A stretch of DNA of 64,000 nucleotides from the NCBI GenBank assembly GCA_023362775.1, contig JALMGJ010000004.1, forward strand, positions 51,728,298 to 51,792,297, in the 5' to 3' direction. The stretch is from Charina bottae. Lineage: Eukaryota > Chordata > Lepidosauria > Squamata > Charinaidae. Below are positions 58,327 through 64,000 of this stretch, piece after piece (the stretch's first letter is position 1; every line of letters begins with the position of its first letter). Position numbers and translations under genes: made by a program. The notes beneath the pieces were generated by a model. That model made no database searches and was not told the origin of the DNA. It worked only from the letters and a program-made list of their open reading frames with translations.

Positions 58327-58657
58327 CATTAGACCAGAGCTTTCCAAACTTTTCATGTTGGTGACACACTTTTTAGATATGCATCATTTCTCGACACACT
58401 CTTACAACAGGGCACAAGGCAGGCACTAGGACCTGCGCGGAATCACAGCAGGTTTGGAGGCAGCCAGGCACAAGGCAGGCAGTAGGACCTGCGCGGAATC
58501 ACAGCAGGTTTGGAGGCAGCCAGGCACAAGGCAGGCAGTAGGACCTGCGTGGAATCCTGGCAGGGCTCAGAGGCAGCAGCAGCCACGACACACCCAGACA
58601 CTGCAGCCAACACACTAACGTGTCGCAACACAGAGTTTGGAAAGCTCTGCATTAGAC
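58327..58657 (+). mobile_element. hAT MITE family A with 56-bp tandem units
   Basis: The element is 58335-58649, with an 8-bp duplication (cattagac) at 58327-58334 and 58650-58657. The left end continues cttttcatgttggtgacac, identical in type to the left end of the palindromic element at 33324. The interior holds units starting at 58412, 58468 and 58524 (gcacaaggcaggca...), an exact 56-bp period. The third unit diverges. Confidence 0.95.
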
Positions 58658-59033
58658 TGTCAACCCAGATCAACTTCTGGGTTTGTGTCCAAGTCAAAGA
58701 GATGAGTAGTAGATTTAAGTTAATTCCCTGGCAATGCCCAAAACTCTTGATTCATTTGTCTTTTATTTTGGAGATTATATAATGTTGAGATTGTTGTTAA
58801 TTATTCAAAATATTCAACAATGAAGTAAAGTGGAAGCACTTTGGAACTGATTACCCCCTTGGTTAGAGACTGCCACTTAAGGATAACAATTTCTAATTCT
58901 TTCTCAAATGAACATGCCATTATTGTGAGAGTAAATTAGTCTTTTTATAGTAAAATGCTTTCAAGAGGAGCATTGAGAATCAAATCATGAAATCTTGGTC
59001 TTGGGGCATTCTAATAACAATTTTTTTTTAAAA
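58658..59033. other. Unique sequence, nothing recognised
   Basis: T- and A-runs at about 59019-59037 lead into the next SINE. Confidence 0.4.
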
Positions 59034-59252
59034 AAAATTATCCGGCCTAAATAACTCGAGGCGGCGAACATACCTAATACTCCTTCCTCCTCCTATTTTC
59101 CCCACAACAGCAACCCTGTGAGGTGAGTTGGGCTGAGAGAGAGAGACTGGCCCAAGGTCACCCAGCCGGCTTTCATGCCTAAGGCAGGACTAGAACTCTC
59201 AGTCTCCTGGTTTCTAGCCCAGCACCTTAACCACTAGACCAAACTGGCTCTC
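59034..59252 (-). mobile_element. tRNA-derived SINE, L2-like tail, best-preserved copy
   Basis: The reverse orientation shows the tail (aactcgaggcggcgaacata), tcctattttccccacaacag, ggcccaaggtcacccagccg, then the head (ccttaaccactagaccaaac, tggctctc). In sense it starts gagagccagtttggtctagt. It serves as the reference for the more degenerate copies. Confidence 0.9.
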
Positions 59253-60085
59253 CAAGGTTGTGTAGAGAGAAGGCTGGGCCAATGCTAGGTAGAGACAGCA
59301 AGCCTTATGGCAAATAAAGCTTTGGTGTGCTTCTCCCATCTCCCCCACCATTAGTTTTGCATTGTTGTCACCCTGTATTGCTTTTACAAAATTTCAGAGC
59401 CTGGTGCTGCCACAGCTTGGCTACTCCTGGGCTTTCCCACCAGTGCCCACATAATGGACCAAGAGCTACCTCAGTCATTTGTTGCTTGGTTGCCATTGTT
59501 CTTCTGTTCCTTTTCTGAGACCCTATTAAAATCTCTGTTTCTTCCTTAGTCTTCTTTTTTACACTCTCTCCTCAATTTTATTTCTTTCAGGTTTTCCTTC
59601 TTGTTCGAATCTACTCCTTCCTTTGAAAAACATTTCATTTCCAAGACAATGTGAGGCTGCGTCCAACTGTAGAGCAAAGGACCCATCGACCAAGATTAGG
59701 AATTGCTTAGGAAGTGCGTGGCAACTCCTGCCCATACCAAACACCACCGTAACGTATGCGGAGGATATTTGTGGAAATGCCTTTAAAAGCTCTAATGCAC
59801 TCAGAGAATGGCAGCAGAACCAGCTGCTAAATAGCATGTAGTTTGAAGGACTTTCAGCCTGTTGGAACAGTGAGTTCTTTATGAGGTAGTGCTCAGCAAA
59901 CCACACAGACCGGCCTTCTTCAGTCCACCCCTTTGTCTGTCAACTCTCCAGCCATAATTTAATCCTCTCAGGAGTAATTTTTAAACAATCAATATATGGC
60001 AGCTCTCACTGGGCACTGTAAACCAGGATTTTGCCTACAGAAACCATTTGCCACAGACAGTCCTGACGTTTCCGTTTCTCACAAT
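59253..60085. other. Unique sequence with a small CpG-bearing open stretch
   Basis: Overlapping open frames occur at 59559-59906 (minus) and 59623-59841 (plus). Neither shows a recognisable domain or splice context strong enough to call an exon. Confidence 0.4.
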
Positions 60086-60335
60086 CTCTAGACCAGAGCT
60101 TTCCAAACTGTGTGTCGAGACACGTTAGTGTGTCGGCTGCAGTGTCTGGGTGTGTTGCAGCTGCTGCTGCCACTGAGCCCTGCCAGGATTCCACGCAGGT
60201 CCTAGTGCCTGCCTTGTGCCCTGCTCTAAGAGTGTGTCGCGAAATGATGCCCTGCTGTAAGAGTGTGTCACGAAATGATGCATGTCTAAAAAGTGTGTCA
60301 CCAACAGGAAAAGTTTGGAAAGCTCTGCTCTAGAC
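60086..60335 (-). mobile_element. hAT MITE family A, inverted sibling of 58335
   Basis: The element is 60094-60327, with an 8-bp duplication (ctctagac) at 60086-60093 and 60328-60335. Its interior (gccaggattccacgcaggtc) is the reverse complement of the repeat unit at 58524. Its right end is the cttttcc-tgttggtgacac terminus inverted. It therefore belongs to the same subfamily in opposite orientation, with fewer internal units. Confidence 0.95.
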
Positions 60336-61502
60336 TTTGGATTTGTTAAATAATGTGTAACAAAAACAGTAGTGAACTATACCTGTATGAACATCCAACA
60401 AACTATTTGTCACTGTTGCACATTATTTTAAGATACCATAATAATGTGCCAGTGTTACTATGATCTCAAAATGCTGATACAAGTTATGGAAAAAAAATCA
60501 GATGGGAAATGGCAGTACTGTAATTCATAGATCTCCTTTCTGAGCTTTCCAGGGCAATGCGTAAAGAAGGACTCAGGATAAATCACTCGGACTGATCCTC
60601 TTTCCACATTTCTGATAACATAAAAAAGCAGTTTCGTGGCATTTCTCCCTCCATCTCTGTCTCTGTCTATTTCCATCTCTATAATTTTCCTAGTGTCCCA
60701 GCCTGGCAGCAGGAAATCAAGATTGACAGAGGGGACACAATAGCCAGGATACAGTTGGGCACGTTGCCACACCAGTAAGTGCCCCAACAGCTATTCTTAC
60801 TTATTTTCAGAGGGAGAAGGGGGCTGTGTTTTGCTCTTTACAGGCCAGCTGCCAGGAAAGGTATGCTGTGGTTGCCTGTCCTCCTTTTTCAGTAGAACTA
60901 TGGTTACCATAAATAATCAGAGCAGCCACCTCAAACCCTGCTTTTCATTAGGAAATCAGATAACCTGAGCAACAAAACAGTCTGGAATTGCAACTAGATT
61001 TTTGCATGCTCTGAGTGTGAAGCAGCCCTTGTAGTTTGAAAATTACAAGTGGTACAAAACGGGCCTGCCATTTTGGTGCCTATTTTCCAGAGCATATTGC
61101 AAATCGTAATGGCTTTCACTGTTCCCAGGCCCATTCATGATATTTGACCTTAGCAAAGTTGTGGCAGTGCTGCAGAATTATCTGAAAGACCTCGTCTTTC
61201 TATGTAATATTGCCTGTGGAGTAAGATCATTTTCCCACCATCAACAGAGAACAAGAGGCAGGGATCTGTACGTGTCAGAGCCCCCGTTACAGAATTCCTG
61301 CTCAAGAGGGATTAGTCTAGTATAATCCGACCCATGTTGACTTTTGGACAGGCTGCAAAATTTAACATTTTTTGTTTTTTGAAATTGGAGGTCAAGGGGT
61401 TTAATTCTTGTAATCTTGTGTGTGTGTTTATACTGTTTTTATTGGGTTATAAACAGCTTTTGATTTTCAATCTGCTATGGAGGCCTTGTTAGAGATGCAA
61501 TG
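60336..61502. other. Unique sequence, nothing recognised
   Basis: No supported feature. Confidence 0.4.
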
Positions 61503-61653
61503 CTCTAGATCAGTGTTTCTCAACCTTAGCAACTTTAAGATGTGTAGACTTCAACTCCCAGAATTCCCCAGCCAGCAAGGAATTCTGGGGAATTCTGGGA
61601 GTTGAAGTCTACACATCTTTAAGTTGCTAAGGTTGAGAAACACTGCTCTAGAT
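61503..61653. mobile_element. Near-perfect palindromic hAT MITE
   Basis: The element is 61511-61645 (135 bp), with an 8-bp duplication (ctctagat) at 61503-61510 and 61646-61653. The left half (cagtgtttctcaaccttagc) is mirrored almost base for base by the right half (gctaaggttgagaaacactg), with only about 13 bp between arms. It is the reference for the decayed relics at 13447 and 57781. Confidence 0.97.
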
Positions 61654-62176
61654 TACTGAAATAACCTTATAAATACATTCAAATATCTTTAAAAATTCAG
61701 CTATTCTATAATGGTGGTGGTGGTTGTCGTCATTTTTCTGCTAAAAATTTTGCCCACCCCCCGAAATAGCCTGACAAAATATTTAGCAAAAAACTGTAAC
61801 ATCAGGCACTGGGAATGCAAACCAGATGTCATGTAAAAATAAATAAATATGAAAGGAGAACAAGATTCCTTAACACACAAGCAGGACATAATCTTACTAA
61901 TATAACTAATATAAATTAATATAAATAACTAATTTCCACATTTAAATTGAAAATCTGAATGGGAATCTGGATTATGATGCATAGTTCCCCCATGCAGATT
62001 GTTGTCAAGTTCTGTAATATGTTCATTTTGCAAATGCTCAAATTATACCCTATTATTACAGTCTAGTATGAAACATTTTGTCTTTTAAAAGAGTTACCTT
62101 TAGTTCTTATAGCCTGAGGAATACATCATGAACACTAATGGAACAAATGGGAATTTGATGCTCTTATGTTGCTCGC
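61654..62176. other. Unique AT-rich sequence
   Basis: A short (GGT)n run lies at 61711-61728. Nothing else was recognised. Confidence 0.4.
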
Positions 62177-62217
62177 ATACTTAATTCATACTTAATTCAT
62201 ACTTAATTCATACTTAA
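62177..62217. repeat. 11-bp tandem repeat (acttaattcat)
   Basis: About 3.7 perfect units, followed by a separate diverged copy at 62227. Confidence 0.95.
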
Positions 62218-62266
62218 AATCTTGCATACTTAATTCGTATTAACCATTGTTGAATGCTACATACAT

Positions 62267-62515
62267 GAGAGCCAGTTTGGTGTAGTGGTTAAGGCATCAG
62301 GCTAGAAACTGGGAGACGTGAGAATTCTAGTCCCACCTTAGGCACAAAGCCAGCTGGGTGACCTTGGGCCAGTCACTCTCTCTAGGCCCTAGGAAGGAGG
62401 CAATGGCAATCCACTTTTGAAATCTTGCCAAGAAAACTGCAGAGACTAGTCCAGGCAGTCACCAGGAATCAACACTGACTCGAGGCGCGCGCACACACAC
62501 ACACACACACACACA
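62267..62515 (+). mobile_element. tRNA-derived SINE, RTE-like tail with (CA)n
   Basis: The head is gagagccagtttggtgtagt, then tctagtcccaccttagg, the body tgggtgaccttgggccagtc and ggaggcaatggcaatccact. The tail is gtcaccaggaatcaacactg, actcgaggc and a CA run (62492-62514). The head is the same as in 59034-59252 but the tail differs. Confidence 0.92.
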
Positions 62516-62898
62516 TGAACAGAAGGGAAATGAGTAAATTGTCAGGCTCACAGCCCTCTTCTCCTCTCATATGGCCATGATGTAGGGTAAGCCAGAATTT
62601 AGCCAGACTATAGAAGATCCCTGGATTATCATTATTATATATATGAACCAGGAATGGTGGTTTAAAATAAAGTCTACTCAGTTGATAAACAAGCAACTAT
62701 AAAACTTGAACTATATTGTGTAGACTTGTTTTTATACTGCAATTTCTGACTGACACAAAGCAGCAAACTAGACATCTTCTAAAGCAAAACTGAATTCTGG
62801 ATTATTTTTTCTGCCAATTATACAGGAGGAACGCAGTAAGAGCCCATTGTTTTATGCAGGCTCCTTTCTGTTCATGAACACTCAACTATTCCTTAGTG
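62516..62898. other. Unique sequence, nothing recognised
   Basis: No supported feature. Confidence 0.4.
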
Positions 62899-63407
62899 TT
62901 ACTGTCAGGCCTCCTGGCCCAGGACTCAGCAATACATCTTAGTCCCCCAGTTTCACATGGCTTAACTTAGCTGCTAGGCTTGGAATCAACTGAATCTCTC
63001 TGACACACAACACAGCCAGATAGAGAAGAATCTTTATTGCACACTAGAATGAAGCTACAATGCAGTTCCATCTTATGTGTATACGTAGGTGGCCACAATG
63101 CAAAGAAATGAAAATATGTGCACAGTGACTTCATATACATTTGTACTTGCCTTCCAACATTGTACTTACTGTCTTGGACTTTGCTCTGTGACCTCATGAT
63201 GTGCATTTCATCACTTGCCCCCCTTTGTTTTTCCCGCTGATGCCTATGCTTATACCCACTGCAATTTAAATCTATTGCTTCTTCTTTCTGCAGTCCCATG
63301 TTTCAACAAATTCTTCACCCTGTGCTTCATGGCCTTGAAGCCAAGTAGTTGCTGATTGTTGACAAAACAGTCATTTCAGCCCTGAGAACTGTTGGCTGTC
63401 ACATTAC
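62899..63407 (-). repeat. Candidate solo LTR
   Basis: The block 62903-63403 (501 bp) has TGTCAGG and CTGTCACA termini (TG...CA on either strand) and a 4-bp duplication (ttac) at 62899-62902 and 63404-63407. On the minus strand it carries a gggtataagc TATA-like word and caataaagattc (polyadenylation signal), in the order expected for a promoter, R and U5. No internal retroviral or gypsy sequence is nearby. A class I endogenous retrovirus or gypsy origin would both fit. Confidence 0.6.
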
Positions 63408-64000
63408 AGTTAACTTAGTTTAGGGGGGTTGCACAAGAGAACTTACAGATGACTTAGATACATGGTCTATCTGTACATGTGAGTTCATGTCAACCATCTG
63501 ATGTTTACTACGGTCTAAATGTGTGCCTCAGGTACAGTTGAGTGACAGATTGCCTGAGGTGTGTTAAATGGTATTGAACAAACAAAACCCATAATTTTCC
63601 TTCCTTGAAAGTGTTAGTGCATTTAGACGTCTTTTTGGGGTTTGTTTTAGAGCACTTCTTGTGTTTGAAAAGGGGTTTATTGTATTAATAAGCAGTTTAA
63701 TGTTAATTCTATATTCTGTCCACTCCCTCCTTTATTATTGATATTATTATTATTACTTTTTATTTTTTCTGTGCCATAATTTATACAGCATTTAGAAAAT
63801 TTCTTTTGAATGCTGGTTTATTTTGGTCAACATATCCCTCACTGCTTAGGAAATGGGAGGAAAAGACAACAGCTTGGAAAAGGAGTCTTTGGGTGGCTTT
63901 GTATCTTTGGCCTTGAGCTTCTCTGGCTATTGTTTTCCCACCCACATTTATAAGACTGCCAAGATTCTTCCACTTTCACTGTATAAAAGTTCAGAGAAAA
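63408..64000. other. Unique sequence with a (TTA)n patch
   Basis: A short ATT-rich run lies at 63735-63760. No supported gene reaches the end of the window. Confidence 0.4.

Noticed and set aside
58412..58580. CRISPR-like array
   Set aside because: The 56-bp units are contiguous with no spacers and lie inside a hAT MITE with an 8-bp duplication in a vertebrate genome.
59559..59906. Host exon candidate on either strand
   Set aside because: Frames of 115 and 72 codons overlap in antisense, no family is recognised and no convincing splice pair is seen.

Overview
The window is vertebrate nuclear DNA, most likely from a squamate reptile (lizard or snake). The evidence is its repeat set. There are nine copies of a tRNA-derived SINE whose 3' end resembles the BovB (RTE) LINE, which is the layout of Sauria SINEs. 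There is also a BovB fragment, CR1/L2 relics, an L1-like insertion, and many hAT and TA-flanked DNA transposons. I found no host protein-coding exon, rRNA or tRNA gene that I can defend. The window reads as an intergenic or intronic stretch dominated by mobile elements.

Layout. Positions 1-19600 are mostly AT-rich unique sequence with scattered SINEs, a CR1 3' end (2140-2345), an L2-type 3' end (5575-5990) and microsatellites. A TA-flanked DNA transposon (19616-20867) carries a nested SINE. At 24686-25022 is a hAT MITE built of GC-box/ATTGG tandem units, and at 26168-26398 a 231-nt pure pyrimidine tract. Positions 30414-35713 are a dense nest: a SINE, an internally deleted L1-like element with a hAT MITE inside it, a Tigger-like MITE, and a 2.4-kb hAT element that folds into a palindrome with arms of about 1 kb. 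Positions 36380-39225 hold a decayed Ty1/copia element, unusual in a land vertebrate.

Positions 47094-51018 are a complete, uninterrupted non-LTR retrotransposon (endonuclease, reverse transcriptase, C-terminal zinc finger) with a perfect 10-bp target-site duplication. It is the only intact long gene in the window. After it come a (TTC)26 array, more SINEs, the BovB 3' end (53575-54141), L2 fragments, four more hAT MITEs and a solo LTR (62903-63403).

How the parts relate. The BovB reverse transcriptase family is the likely mobiliser of the Sauria-type SINEs. L2/CR1 or RTE machinery likely moved a second tRNA-SINE family that carries one head with two alternative tails. A hAT transposase, not present here, must have mobilised at least eight MITEs, each with an 8-bp duplication. 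The best candidates for something undescribed are the palindromic hAT element, which carries a CpG-rich promoter-like cargo with perfect splice donors, and the intact endonuclease/RT/zinc-finger LINE.
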